From Candidatus Poribacteria bacterium (GTDB taxonomy: Bacteria > Poribacteria > WGA-4E > WGA-3G), in the NCBI GenBank assembly GCA_003635195.1, contig PYIY01000067.1:1-64000 (forward strand): DNA of 64,000 bases, in the 5' to 3' direction. Below the pieces are notes generated by a model that did no database searches, was not told the origin of the DNA, and was given only the letters and a program-made list of their open reading frames with translations. The number at the start of each line of letters is the position of its first letter. Position 1 is the first letter of the stretch. Positions 43,314 through 52,203 of the stretch are shown here, piece by piece. Both the position numbers and the translations under genes were made by a program.

Positions 43314-43856
43314 GTGAAACGTCAGCGAAAAAGGAAGCCCAACATTGTGCTTGTCGGTTTTATGGGAACTGGGAAAACCTCTATAGGTAGACGGCTTTCT
43401 ACGCAGCTCCGGATGCGCTATGTGGATACTGACGACATCATTGAACGCGATAGCGGACGACGTATCAGTGAAATCTTTGAGGAAGATGGAGAGGCAGCTT
43501 TTCGAGAGCTGGAAAGTGAAGCGGTTCGTAAAGTGTCAAAACTGTATAACTACGTTATCTCTACGGGCGGCGGTGTTGTCCTGAAAGAAGCCAATATGGT
43601 AGAACTTAAACGGAACGGTATCGTTTTCTGCCTAACAGCCACTGCCGAGGAAATCTATCAGCGGGTTCGACACCAGTCACACCGCCCACTGCTCCAGACA
43701 CCTGATCCGCTTACCAAGATTAAATCTATGCTGGAAGAACGACACCCATACTACATAAAAGCTGATTATATGGTGGAAACGACAGGACGCTCATTTGGAG
43801 AAGTCATGGCGTATATCAAACGGGTATTTGCGAAAAGTATTAGGACTCCAAAATGA
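43314..43856 (+). CDS. aroK: Shikimate kinase
   Basis: The 180-residue protein has P-loop G15-F-M-G-T-G-K-T-S23, the shikimate-binding YVDTDDIIERDSG (D-D pair) and STGGGVVL (G-G-G). Also present are FRELESEAV (R-E-L-E) and the lid R-HRPLL. It phosphorylates shikimate at the 3-hydroxyl with ATP in the chorismate pathway. Start is GTG at 43314, with GGAG 5-6 nt upstream. The stop overlaps aroB by ATGA (43853-43856). A strong promoter and a folded leader precede the gene. Confidence 0.95.
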   Translation: MKRQRKRKPNIVLVGFMGTGKTSIGRRLSTQLRMRYVDTDDIIERDSGRRISEIFEEDGEAAFRELESEAVRKVSKLYNYVISTGGGVVLKEANMVELKRNGIVFCLTATAEEIYQRVRHQSHRPLLQTPDPLTKIKSMLEERHPYYIKADYMVETTGRSFGEVMAYIKRVFAKSIRTPK

Positions 43857-44941
43857 TGAAAACCTTACGCGTGGAACTCGGAGAGAACAGTTATCCGATT
43901 GTTGTCGGCGGTGCGATTCTTAATCGGGTTGGTGAATTGCTTACGTCAGATGCTAAATCCAAAAAGGTGCTCATCGTTTCGGATGCGTTTGTTAAAGATC
44001 AGTATATGCATGTTGTCCACCAAAGCCTTGAGAAATATGGGTTTGATGTCCATACAATAGAAGTTCCCGTTGGTGAAGAGAGCAAATCGATCGCACAATT
44101 CTCCCGGATACAGGATAGTTTGGTTGCGCATCAATTGGACCGCGGTTCAACACTCATTGCGCTTGGTGGCGGTGTCATCGGGGATTTAGGTGGTTTTTCG
44201 GCGGCGGTATATATGCGCGGCATCTCTTACGTCCAGATGCCAACGACGCTACAGGCACAGGTTGATGCGAGTGTGGGCGGTAAGACAGCGATTAATCACC
44301 CGAAGGGCAAAAACCTTATCGGCGCGTTTCACCAACCAAAGTTGGTACTCATCGACGTAGACACCCTCAAAACCTTACCGCAACGTGATATTCGTTCAGG
44401 ACTTATTGAAGTTATCAAGATGGGTGTTATCCGCGATGAACCACTATTTGAGATGGTTGAGGAGAGCTTAGAGGCTATCCTAAATTTAGAAGACACGGTG
44501 CTCATTGAGATGATCTCAAGTGCGTGCGTTAACAAAGCGGAAGTCGTCGCGAAAGATGAGAAAGAGAGCGGTTTGCGGATGGTGCTTAATTATGGACATA
44601 CTTTCGGGCACGCGCTTGAAGCAGTGACACATTACAACAGATACCGTCACGGTGAAGCGGTCTCTGTCGGTATGAATTGCGCGGCACAATTAGCGGTTAA
44701 TTTGCGAATGTTCTCTGAAACCGATTTTCAACGGCAACGCATGCTCTTAAACCGTGCGAAGTTGCCGCTCATGTTCCCGCCTGACTTGACCCCAGAAGCG
44801 ATCTGTGATGCGATGTATTTAGACAAAAAGACGCTTAGCGGCAAACTCCGCCTCATCTTGCCGACGCGTATTGGGGAGGTCGTCATCCGAAACGATGTGG
44901 ACGATCAGCACGTTTTAGAAGCTATATCGCAATGTTTTTGA
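43853..44941 (+). CDS. aroB: 3-Dehydroquinate synthase
   Basis: The 362-residue protein has the NAD-binding GGGVIGDLGGFSAAVYMRGI, VGGKTAINHPKGKNLIGAFH, the zinc ligands E (VIKMGVI/SG LIEVIK region), H of YGHTFGHALE and H of RHGEAVSVGMN. It closes the ring of DAHP to 3-dehydroquinate, the second step to chorismate. Coupled to aroK by ATGA overlap. Its stop lies 3 bases before a heptad-bounded element. Confidence 0.95.
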   Translation: MMKTLRVELGENSYPIVVGGAILNRVGELLTSDAKSKKVLIVSDAFVKDQYMHVVHQSLEKYGFDVHTIEVPVGEESKSIAQFSRIQDSLVAHQLDRGSTLIALGGGVIGDLGGFSAAVYMRGISYVQMPTTLQAQVDASVGGKTAINHPKGKNLIGAFHQPKLVLIDVDTLKTLPQRDIRSGLIEVIKMGVIRDEPLFEMVEESLEAILNLEDTVLIEMISSACVNKAEVVAKDEKESGLRMVLNYGHTFGHALEAVTHYNRYRHGEAVSVGMNCAAQLAVNLRMFSETDFQRQRMLLNRAKLPLMFPPDLTPEAICDAMYLDKKTLSGKLRLILPTRIGEVVIRNDVDDQHVLEAISQCF

Positions 44942-44944
44942 GAA

Positions 44945-45077
44945 TGGCTGTCAGCCATCGGCTATCAGCCAAGAGCCGCTTGTAAACGGTTAGTTATTTT
45001 TCTGAATCTCGGATTTTAGTTGTTGGTGGCAGTAATGAAATAGGCAACCGCCATAAGCATTTAACCGATAACTGACA
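44945..45077. repeat. Heptad-bounded intergenic element (133 bp)
   Basis: Left end TGGCTGT-CAGCCAT-CGGCTAT-CAGCCAA, right end AACCGAT-AACTGAC in inverse sense. It is the same 7-bp period as 24311-24418 and 59271-59439. It fills the space between aroB and the DUF6754 cluster. Confidence 0.55.
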
Positions 45078-45104
45078 AGCACAAACAAGGAAACATAATA
45101 ACTC

Positions 45105-46250
45105 ATGATAAAAACAACGCAATGGATAGTGGTCACTTTGGTTTTATGTCTAAGCATTAGCGTAGCATTTAGCCAGGGTCTCGCGCCTCCATCAAACGTC
45201 ACGGTGGTAGATACGCCGAACGACGATGGCTCCAGTATTACCATAATGTGGGACGCGGCAGCCGAAGATAGTGGTATCAGCGACTATCAAATCCTACGAC
45301 AGATTGCAGATGGCGATCTTGAAGAAGTCGGTGAACTGCTGCCCGCTGGAACGACGACTTATGTCGATTCATCTATTGAAAAAGGGAGCCTTTATACCTA
45401 CATTGTACGTGCTGTTTCTGCAACGGGGGCGACTGTAGACTCAGAGCAAACGGCTCCAGTTAAAGGGACAGGTGAATGGTTTCATACTGGAAAAGCCGCG
45501 TTATTTATCGTCATGCTCCTTTTTTCTGCGGCGATTGTTTGGAATATCTATGACGCTCGAAGTGGCAAAGAGATATTTGTCCGGCGCATTCCGGGCTTAG
45601 AAGCGGTCGATGAAGCGATCGGCAGAGCGACAGAGATGGGACGCTCCATTCTTTACGTTTTAGGATTAGGGAGTATCGGGAGAATTGCGACGATTGCTAG
45701 TATGACGATTCTGGGACAGGTTGCGCGCCGGACAGCGGATTATGAAACACCGCTGCGCGTGCCGTGCATTGATCCGATCGTACTAAACGTGGTCCGCGAG
45801 GTCGTGAAGACCTCTTATGTTGATGAGGGACATCCGGATGCTTATAATGAGGAAGATATTTTCTATCTTACTGGCAGCCAGTTTGCTTACGCTGCTGGGG
45901 TCGACGGTATGATGGTCCGTGAGAAGCCGGCTGCGATATTTCTACAAGGTTCTTTTGCGGCGGAGTCGCTCATCCTCGCTGAAACAGGAAATTCTATCGG
46001 TGCTATTCAGATCGCTGGAACAGATTCTGAACATCAACTTCCGTTCTTCATTGCTGCCTGTGATTATACGCTTATTGGCGAAGAGCTCTATGCGGCGACG
46101 GCATATCTCTCTAAGGATCCAATGTTCCTCGGCAGTCTTAAGGGACAAGATTGGGGCAAGGTGCTGATTTTGGGGATGATTGTGTTCGGTGTGGTCCTTG
46201 AAAGTTTTGGTATCAGCTGGATCACAGCACTCTTACAGCAGGTGAATTAG
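45105..46250 (+). CDS. DUF6754 membrane protein with fibronectin type III domain
   Basis: At 381 residues it starts with a signal peptide (about 1-25), then one fibronectin type III-like domain (residues 27-120; APPSNVTVVD, ITIMWDAA, YTYIVRAVSATG). A transmembrane helix (about 127-150) and a ~200-residue region with the DUF6754 pattern (RRIPGLEAVDEAIGRATEMG, LGLGSIGRIATIASMTILGQ) follow. A C-terminal helix (VLILGMIVFGVVLESFGISW) ends the chain. Function is not known. It heads a tight plus-strand run of four membrane genes. Confidence 0.82.
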   Translation: MIKTTQWIVVTLVLCLSISVAFSQGLAPPSNVTVVDTPNDDGSSITIMWDAAAEDSGISDYQILRQIADGDLEEVGELLPAGTTTYVDSSIEKGSLYTYIVRAVSATGATVDSEQTAPVKGTGEWFHTGKAALFIVMLLFSAAIVWNIYDARSGKEIFVRRIPGLEAVDEAIGRATEMGRSILYVLGLGSIGRIATIASMTILGQVARRTADYETPLRVPCIDPIVLNVVREVVKTSYVDEGHPDAYNEEDIFYLTGSQFAYAAGVDGMMVREKPAAIFLQGSFAAESLILAETGNSIGAIQIAGTDSEHQLPFFIAACDYTLIGEELYAATAYLSKDPMFLGSLKGQDWGKVLILGMIVFGVVLESFGISWITALLQQVN

Positions 46251-46293
46251 GAGGTTTCGGGCGCGGACTGCAAGCCCGTATTACACGATAATT

Positions 46294-46908
46294 ATGAAAC
46301 AACAAGTACCCTTAGTGCTTTGCTTTCTTTTCGGTATTGTCATGATTCTTACGGAGTTTAGCCCACATACTGCTTCTCAGGCAACTTATAAAGAGATCGC
46401 AAATTGGGGCAGGGTGATTTCACCGTTCGTCTTTGTTTTAGCAGTGGTGACGCTTATCCAAACGCATTGGACCCGCATTCAGCGACGCGTTGAGCATTGG
46501 CAATACAGTCTTGTTGTCTTTTTTGGTATGATAGTGATGGTTGTTGCCGGTCTTCCTTATGGTCCCCAACATCCAGCGTTTAAATGGCTGTTCAATAATG
46601 TTCAGGTGCCGATGGACGCGACAATGTTTTCGCTGCTCGCGTTTTTTATTGCATCTGCAGCGTACCGTGCTTTTCGGGCAAGGACGTTTGAGGCAACATT
46701 GCTCCTCCTTACGGCAGTGATTGTGATGGTAGGCAATATACCTGTTGGCGATCTGCTTTGGCCGGATGCTGCGTCGAACGCTCGGCAATGGATTTTAGAT
46801 AATCCGAATCTTTCGGCAAGGCGCGGGATCATCCTCGGGGTCAGTTTAGGGGCAATTTCACAATCTATCCGAATCATTCTCGGTATTGAACGTTCTTACT
46901 TAGGTTAG
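46294..46908 (+). CDS. Polytopic membrane protein, second gene of the DUF6754 cluster
   Basis: At 204 residues it has about six hydrophobic segments (near 5-22, 38-58, 68-88, 105-125, 132-155 and 180-198), connected by short loops. No domain was recognised. It follows the DUF6754 gene by 43 bases and is followed by a related-size partner after 17 bases, so it is very likely part of a membrane complex. Function unknown. Confidence 0.72.
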   Translation: MKQQVPLVLCFLFGIVMILTEFSPHTASQATYKEIANWGRVISPFVFVLAVVTLIQTHWTRIQRRVEHWQYSLVVFFGMIVMVVAGLPYGPQHPAFKWLFNNVQVPMDATMFSLLAFFIASAAYRAFRARTFEATLLLLTAVIVMVGNIPVGDLLWPDAASNARQWILDNPNLSARRGIILGVSLGAISQSIRIILGIERSYLG

Positions 46909-46925
46909 GTGGAGGCGATTAACAA

Positions 46926-47744
46926 ATGTTTGAAAAATTGATGAACATAGATCGGCGCATTATTTTTATTCTTGTCGCTCTGGTGGTTATCATTCCGATG
47001 TTGTTCACTTTTAGTATACCGCTCAACGTCTCTGAACCCACGCAGAAACTCTATGATTACATTGAGGGCTTGCCAGCCGGGGCAACGATTATGATCTCGT
47101 TTGATTACGGACCTTCCTCTTTTCCAGAAACAGAGCCGATGGCCGCAGCTGTCATGAAACACTGTTTTGATAAGGGAATACAGGTTATCGGGATCACGTT
47201 GGAATATATAGACGCTGTGCCACTTGCAGATAGGGTGATGCAGCAGGTCGCTGAAGAAAAGGATGCCGTGTACGGCGAAGACTATGTGCTGCTCGGCTAT
47301 CGTCCTGGCGAATCTTTTGTGATTCTTGGGATGGGCGCGGAAATTGCCAGTGTATTTGATAGCGATTTTTCAGAAACACCGATCGGCGAAATTCCGATGA
47401 TGCAAAATATCACGAACTACGACCAAGTTTCCCTGCTATTAAACCTCGCCGCTGGTTCGTCAGTAGAAGGTTGGATTACTTACGGGCACACCAAATTCAA
47501 CTTGAAGATTGCTGCTGGGGTTACAGGTGTGATTGTATCCCAGATGTATCCATATTTACAAACGGGGCAGTTGGTCGGTCTGCTGGCAGGCTTTCGGGGT
47601 GCCGGGGAATACGAAAAACTGATAAACGCCCCTGGAGAGGGCACAAAGGGAATAAATACCGCATCTTTCGTGCATCTTTTGATTATCGGATTGGTGGTCA
47701 TAGGAAATATTGCGTTTTTTGTTCAGCGTCGACGAGAGGAGTAA
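46926..47744 (+). CDS. Membrane-anchored protein with Rossmann-like soluble domain, DUF6754 cluster
   Basis: At 272 residues, an N-terminal helix (about 12-32) leads to a soluble domain of alternating beta strands and helices (GATIMISFDYGPSSFPETEP, QVIGITLEYID). A C-terminal helix (about 247-267) and a short basic tail RRREE follow. The soluble part lies between two membrane anchors. The fold suggests a nucleotide- or sugar-binding shape, but no motif proves it. It sits 6 bases before the last cluster gene. Unknown function. Confidence 0.7.
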   Translation: MFEKLMNIDRRIIFILVALVVIIPMLFTFSIPLNVSEPTQKLYDYIEGLPAGATIMISFDYGPSSFPETEPMAAAVMKHCFDKGIQVIGITLEYIDAVPLADRVMQQVAEEKDAVYGEDYVLLGYRPGESFVILGMGAEIASVFDSDFSETPIGEIPMMQNITNYDQVSLLLNLAAGSSVEGWITYGHTKFNLKIAAGVTGVIVSQMYPYLQTGQLVGLLAGFRGAGEYEKLINAPGEGTKGINTASFVHLLIIGLVVIGNIAFFVQRRREE

Positions 47745-47750
47745 AATTTT

Positions 47751-48398
47751 ATGGCAACTTTGGGTATCTGGATAGCAGCATTTTTGACGATTTGCATCTA
47801 CAGTTTTCTTTACCGTGATAATCCCTTCTATCGGTTTGCAGAACATCTCTTAGTAGGTATGTCTGTCGGCTATATTATCGTACTCACCATCTATTTCGGG
47901 TTTATCCCATACGCATGGACGCCTATCAAAAACGCGGTAACAGGTGAAACCTCTGCACTCGGTTTCCTAACACTGATACCGATCTGTATGGGATTATTAT
48001 TTTTTGCGCGTCTATCCGATCGACACGCCTGGTTGATTCGTTATCCTATCGCAATATTGATGGGAATTAGTTCAGGCATTATGATTCCGAACGCGTTGCA
48101 AACGGACATTTTTGCACAGATTCGCGGCACACTTGGACCGTATTCAGTGATTGGCACACTCAGTGCCTTTGAGATTGTTGGCGCGATCCTTATGGTTGTC
48201 GGAGTGGTTTGTACGCTCACCTATTTCTTCTTTTCGGTAGAACACCGAGGTCCGATTGCTGGGATATCCAAGGTCGGCATCGCTTTTCTGATGATCGGGT
48301 TCGGTTCGGCATTCGGGAATACTGTTATGGGGCGCGTTGCACTGCTCATTCAACGTGTAGACTTCTTAATAAACGGTTGGCTCGGAACAATCTTTTGA
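47751..48398 (+). CDS. Polytopic membrane protein, last gene of the DUF6754 cluster
   Basis: At 215 residues it has about six to seven hydrophobic helices, beginning LGIWIAAFLTICIYSFLYRD and including a long GVGIAFLMIGFGSAF-type glycine-rich helix near 175-190. The loop NPFYRFAEHLLVGMSVGYII (about 24-43) is distinctive. No family named. Unknown function. It ends the four-gene run. Confidence 0.72.
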   Translation: MATLGIWIAAFLTICIYSFLYRDNPFYRFAEHLLVGMSVGYIIVLTIYFGFIPYAWTPIKNAVTGETSALGFLTLIPICMGLLFFARLSDRHAWLIRYPIAILMGISSGIMIPNALQTDIFAQIRGTLGPYSVIGTLSAFEIVGAILMVVGVVCTLTYFFFSVEHRGPIAGISKVGIAFLMIGFGSAFGNTVMGRVALLIQRVDFLINGWLGTIF

Positions 48399-48424
48399 CA
48401 TCCTCTAACTATTAAGTTTCTGCA

Positions 48425-48499
48425 CTGTGCGCCAAATGTAAAACATTCTCACTGCGAAGCAAAATTATGCCATTTAAGTCATAATTTCATTTCGCACAG
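48425..48499. repeat. Nested inverted repeat, MITE-like
   Basis: Outer CTGTGCG (48425-48431) with CGCACAG (48493-48499); inner AAATTATG (48462-48469) with CATAATTT (48480-48487). No gene lies within the 257-base gap 48399-48655. Confidence 0.5.
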
Positions 48500-48655
48500 A
48501 TTTTTGGTGGGTCGGACGTGAACTTCACCAGAAACCATCGTGACACCTTCTTCATAATACAAAACCTGTAGCCCGTAACGTAGTGGAGGGTGGAGTTAAA
48601 AAAAGGGTGCTAAAGTTCAAACCTACACCATTTAACCGCAAGGAAAAATTAAAAA

Positions 48656-49498
48656 ATGAAACTTGGATATAGTACATGGGGAATGCCTACTGTCCCCATA
48701 GATACTGCCATCTCCCATCTCGCAAGCCTCGGATACGATGGCGTTGAATTGACTATCATTCCACGCTTTACGACCGAACTCAGCACGCTTGATGCTGCGG
48801 AACGGAAACGGATAGCATCTCTGTTAAAACAGCATAACTTGGCACTGCCAGCAATCGCGGCACATTCAAGTTTATTGGAAACGGATCCAGAAGCGCATGC
48901 GAAAAATATGTGGCGGCTGAAAGGCGGCGTTGATCTCGCAGTGGAACTTGCACAAGGGGATGAACTGCCTGCGGTCAATACGACACCCGGTGGCAAACCG
49001 GAGGATTGGGATAGAAATAAAGATTTCCTCGCGGAGCGGATAGGAGAACTGGTGGATTACGGGGCATCGCGCGGTGTTACGATTGCTATGGAACCACACA
49101 TCGGCGCAATCATTGACACACCAACGAAAGTGCTTGAACTGCTAAAAATCGTCAATTCGCCGTATCTCAAGGTCAACTTCGACATCAGCCATTTTGATAT
49201 CGTTGGTATGCCGACTGAGGAGACAGTCGCAGCGTTGGCGCCAGTCTCAGCACACACGCATGTGAAAGACCAACGCGGTATCGCCCCCGATTTTGAATTC
49301 CTCATTCCCGGTGAAGGCACTTTCGATTATGTCGGTTACCTCAAGGAGATGCAAGTACACGGTTATGATGGGTTCATCACTGCTGAGGTGAGTTTTATGG
49401 TGCAGGCGCGCGAAGACTATGACCCGCTCGCTGCTGCTACCCTTTCTTATGAAACATTGGCGAATGCCTTTACGGAAGCTGGAATCGAAAGAGGATAG
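48656..49498 (+). CDS. Sugar-phosphate isomerase/epimerase (xylose isomerase-like TIM barrel)
   Basis: At 280 residues it starts MKLGYSTWGMP, usual in this family. Metal-ligand-type residues lie in ELTIIP (E36), TIAMEPHIG (E), NFDISHFDI (D, H), HTHVKDQRG (H) and TAEVSFM (E). It probably acts on a sugar or inositol intermediate with divalent metal. AAGGA lies 11 nt upstream. The next gene, a sulfatase, starts 3 bases after its stop, so the two are co-transcribed, which fits degradation of sulfated polysaccharide or sugar. Confidence 0.85.
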   Translation: MKLGYSTWGMPTVPIDTAISHLASLGYDGVELTIIPRFTTELSTLDAAERKRIASLLKQHNLALPAIAAHSSLLETDPEAHAKNMWRLKGGVDLAVELAQGDELPAVNTTPGGKPEDWDRNKDFLAERIGELVDYGASRGVTIAMEPHIGAIIDTPTKVLELLKIVNSPYLKVNFDISHFDIVGMPTEETVAALAPVSAHTHVKDQRGIAPDFEFLIPGEGTFDYVGYLKEMQVHGYDGFITAEVSFMVQAREDYDPLAAATLSYETLANAFTEAGIERG

Positions 49499-49500
49499 CG

Positions 49501-50883
49501 ATGGGAAGTCCGAACATTCTTTTCTTAATGACAGACCAGCAGCGTTGGGACGCTATGGGTTGCAGCGGCGACTGGGTAGAGACCCCGAATTTGGATCGCA
49601 TCGCGAGTGAAGGCGTTCAATTTACGAATTGTGTCACGACATCGCCGGTCTGTATTCCGACACGACTTAGTTTGGCGACAGGTTTGTATCCGCATAACAC
49701 CGGCGTTTGGAATAATATGAACCATACAATGCCAGCAGAAACGCCGACATGGATGCAAGCAATGCGCGAGGCGGGCTACCGGACGAGCCTTTTCGGAAAA
49801 ACGCACCTCCATCCGCATAATGGGGACCTACGAGAACGCGAAGGTTTAATGAACACCTACGGATTGGACGATGTGAACGAAATCGGCGGACCGCGGGCAA
49901 GTGCGAATGTGCTATCGCACATGACAGCAGAGTGGGAAGCGAAAGGATTGTGGGATGGCTACCGCGCGGATTATCGGGAGCGGTTTAGCACGAAACCTTA
50001 TCTCGTGCGTCCGTCAACGTTAGGACTCGAAAACTACGCCGATGTCTATATTGGGCAACAGGCGAAGCAGTATCTACAGAGCTATGATCGGCAGGAGCCG
50101 TGGTGTTGCTGGGTCAGTTTTGGTGGACCACATGAGCCGTGGGATACACCGGAACCTTACGCCAGTATGTACGATCCAGAACAGATGCCGCCAGCAGTTC
50201 CGCGTCCGTCTACTGGCGAACGTCCGCGTGGACATTTAGACCGGCTTATGGAGCGGATGAACCCCACGTTTGAACCCGGTGAAATCGGTAGACTCCGCGC
50301 AAATTATGCAGGTAACGTCACACTTATTGATGCACAGATCGGTGAAATTCTTGATGCGATTGCGGCACGCGGTGAACTTGAAAACACAGTCATCGTGCAT
50401 ACCTCCGACCACGGTGAAATGAACGGCGATTACGGACTCATTTATAAGAGCAATTTCCTCAACGGTGCCGTTCGGATACCGCTGCTCGTACGGACACCTG
50501 ACAGCACATACGCTGGCAGTATTTGTGCCAGTCCCGTGGAATGGATTGACATCGGTCCAACGCTTGTTGAGATGGCAGGTAGTGAATTGGAGCATCGTCA
50601 GTTCGGAAAATCGTTGTGTCCAGTCCTAACGAATCCAGAAGGAACACACCGCGATTTCGCGATCTCTGAGATAGAGGGTGAGGTTATGTTGCTAAATCAG
50701 GAGTGGAAGGCTGCGCTCAACACAGATGGCGAAGTCTATCTTTTGTTTGATGTGCAAAACGCCCCTAATGAGACAGAAAACCTCGCCGGTAGCGCAGAAG
50801 TTGCGGATATTGAAATGGCATTGCGCCTGCAAATTTTAGAGAGGCTTGTGCAGACGCAACTGAGAAAACCGTTTCGTCAGTGA
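49501..50883 (+). CDS. Type I sulfatase (formylglycine-dependent)
   Basis: The 460-residue protein has the active-site motif C51-I-P-T-R55 (C-x-P-x-R), in which the Cys becomes formylglycine. LMTDQQRWDAMGC holds the metal ligand D12. Further family landmarks are LHPHNG, and TSDHGEMNGDYGLIYKSN with the second metal-binding D-H pair. No signal peptide is seen, so the enzyme may act on an imported sugar sulfate. The product removes sulfate esters from sugars or similar molecules. It is coupled to the upstream isomerase-like gene and converges with the SDR gene. Confidence 0.92.
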   Translation: MGSPNILFLMTDQQRWDAMGCSGDWVETPNLDRIASEGVQFTNCVTTSPVCIPTRLSLATGLYPHNTGVWNNMNHTMPAETPTWMQAMREAGYRTSLFGKTHLHPHNGDLREREGLMNTYGLDDVNEIGGPRASANVLSHMTAEWEAKGLWDGYRADYRERFSTKPYLVRPSTLGLENYADVYIGQQAKQYLQSYDRQEPWCCWVSFGGPHEPWDTPEPYASMYDPEQMPPAVPRPSTGERPRGHLDRLMERMNPTFEPGEIGRLRANYAGNVTLIDAQIGEILDAIAARGELENTVIVHTSDHGEMNGDYGLIYKSNFLNGAVRIPLLVRTPDSTYAGSICASPVEWIDIGPTLVEMAGSELEHRQFGKSLCPVLTNPEGTHRDFAISEIEGEVMLLNQEWKAALNTDGEVYLLFDVQNAPNETENLAGSAEVADIEMALRLQILERLVQTQLRKPFRQ

Positions 50884-50886
50884 CGC

Positions 50887-51600
50887 TTAAGCTCTGCCGT
50901 AAACGGGGATAGCAGCACCGTTGATAACTGCTGCATTGTCAGAAGTGAGGAAACAGATCACTTTGGCGACATCGGCGGGAGCTACCCACCTATCGTGTTC
51001 TTCGTCCGGCATAGCTTCCCGATTCATGGGTGTATCCATAATGCTTGGCATGATGGCGTTGACGTTTACACCGGAATCCATCACCTCAGCGGCTAACGAC
51101 TCGGTCAAAGTGCGGACACCGCCTTTCGAGACACAATACGCACTCAAACCCGCCTCGCCTTTTAATCCGGCGCGTGCGGAGACGTTGATGATCTTTCCGT
51201 AACTTTGTGCTGTCATGTGTGGAATAGCCGTCTTGCAGCAGAGGAAAACGGATTTGAGGTTTAGGTTCATCATGAAATCCCATCTGTCCTCTTCAAGTTC
51301 CGCAGTTGGGATCCCTCCGACAAATCCACCAACGATGTTGATCAAGATGTCCAACGCACCAAATTTGGATATGAATTCCTCAATCGTTTTCTGGACTTCG
51401 GCTTCCACGGTAACATTTGCAAAAAGGAAGGTGACATCTTCGCTAAGTTCCGGATTGAACTCCTTGAAGCGTTCAACCTCGTTGTCAAACAGATAGGTAA
51501 CAGCGACAGTATCGCCTTGCGCGAGATAGGCTTTGGTGACGGCACTCCCTAATATACCGGTGCCGCCGGTGATAAGGACGTTTCGGTTTGATTTTGTCAT
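50887..51600 (-). CDS. Short-chain dehydrogenase/reductase
   Basis: At 237 residues from ATG 51600 it has the Rossmann motif GGTGILG near residue 12, INIVGG in place of NNAG, and the catalytic Tyr-Lys (Y-C-V-S-K). A Ser lies in INVSARAG. GGAG 9-10 nt upstream supports ATG 51600 over ATG 51615. It uses NAD(P)H on an unknown carbonyl or alcohol. It converges with the sulfatase after only 3 bases and is preceded by the restriction-modification genes. Confidence 0.87.
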   Translation of the reverse strand: MTKSNRNVLITGGTGILGSAVTKAYLAQGDTVAVTYLFDNEVERFKEFNPELSEDVTFLFANVTVEAEVQKTIEEFISKFGALDILINIVGGFVGGIPTAELEEDRWDFMMNLNLKSVFLCCKTAIPHMTAQSYGKIINVSARAGLKGEAGLSAYCVSKGGVRTLTESLAAEVMDSGVNVNAIMPSIMDTPMNREAMPDEEHDRWVAPADVAKVICFLTSDNAAVINGAAIPVYGRA

Positions 51601-51696
51601 TTTAAATTTCTCCATTCTGTTTAGTGGTTATGTATATAGGCCTGAAAGTAGTTTTCACAATGATCAGTTTTAGGATTTTTATTCAGCAGAAGATAT

Positions 51697-52203
51697 TTAG
51701 ACAAGAGATCTGGCTATCTCATTAATTCTATGTGTAAATTCAGTTATAGGGAATAATTCGGCAGGTTTCTTGGTGAGTTTAAAAGTAGCCGATGATCCCT
51801 TATCCATAGTAACTAAGCGTCCTGCTTTACCCTCTACTACATCGCCTTTTCGCCAAGCATTAAACAGAATCTCGTCTGGTGCGATTCCTAAAACAAGCAG
51901 GGCTTGATAATCACGATGATGGCGTATATGATTGAACTGAAACTTGTCGTTCACATCTTCTGTGGCGGTTTTGACCTCGAATGATATAGATTCTATCCGA
52001 ATATCCCAAGGACTTTGAGTGCTTTTCGGTAATTCCCAATTCAAATCCTCTACATCACACCACTGGTGAATAAAATCTTGTCCGACGTTACCGATGTGTG
52101 TATTGCTAAGTATCTTAATATCGCCCAACGGTGCGTCTACCCACTTCGGATTGTTGGCATATGTTGCTATTACATCCTTCATTAACCCAATAGCATTAGG
52201 CAT
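51697..52203 (-). CDS. Restriction endonuclease-like protein (PD-(D/E)xK)
   Basis: At 168 residues the core SPWDIRI (D67) with SFEVKTA (E76-V-K78) is spaced as in PD-(D/E)xK nucleases. It starts inside the last bases of the adenine methyltransferase gene (overlap 8 nt), with GGAGGG 6-8 nt before the ATG at 52203. It is therefore the probable restriction enzyme of a type II system with a tiny operon. Specificity is not known. The next gene downstream is the SDR, across a ~96-base spacer. Confidence 0.68.
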   Translation of the reverse strand: MPNAIGLMKDVIATYANNPKWVDAPLGDIKILSNTHIGNVGQDFIHQWCDVEDLNWELPKSTQSPWDIRIESISFEVKTATEDVNDKFQFNHIRHHRDYQALLVLGIAPDEILFNAWRKGDVVEGKAGRLVTMDKGSSATFKLTKKPAELFPITEFTHRINEIARSLV

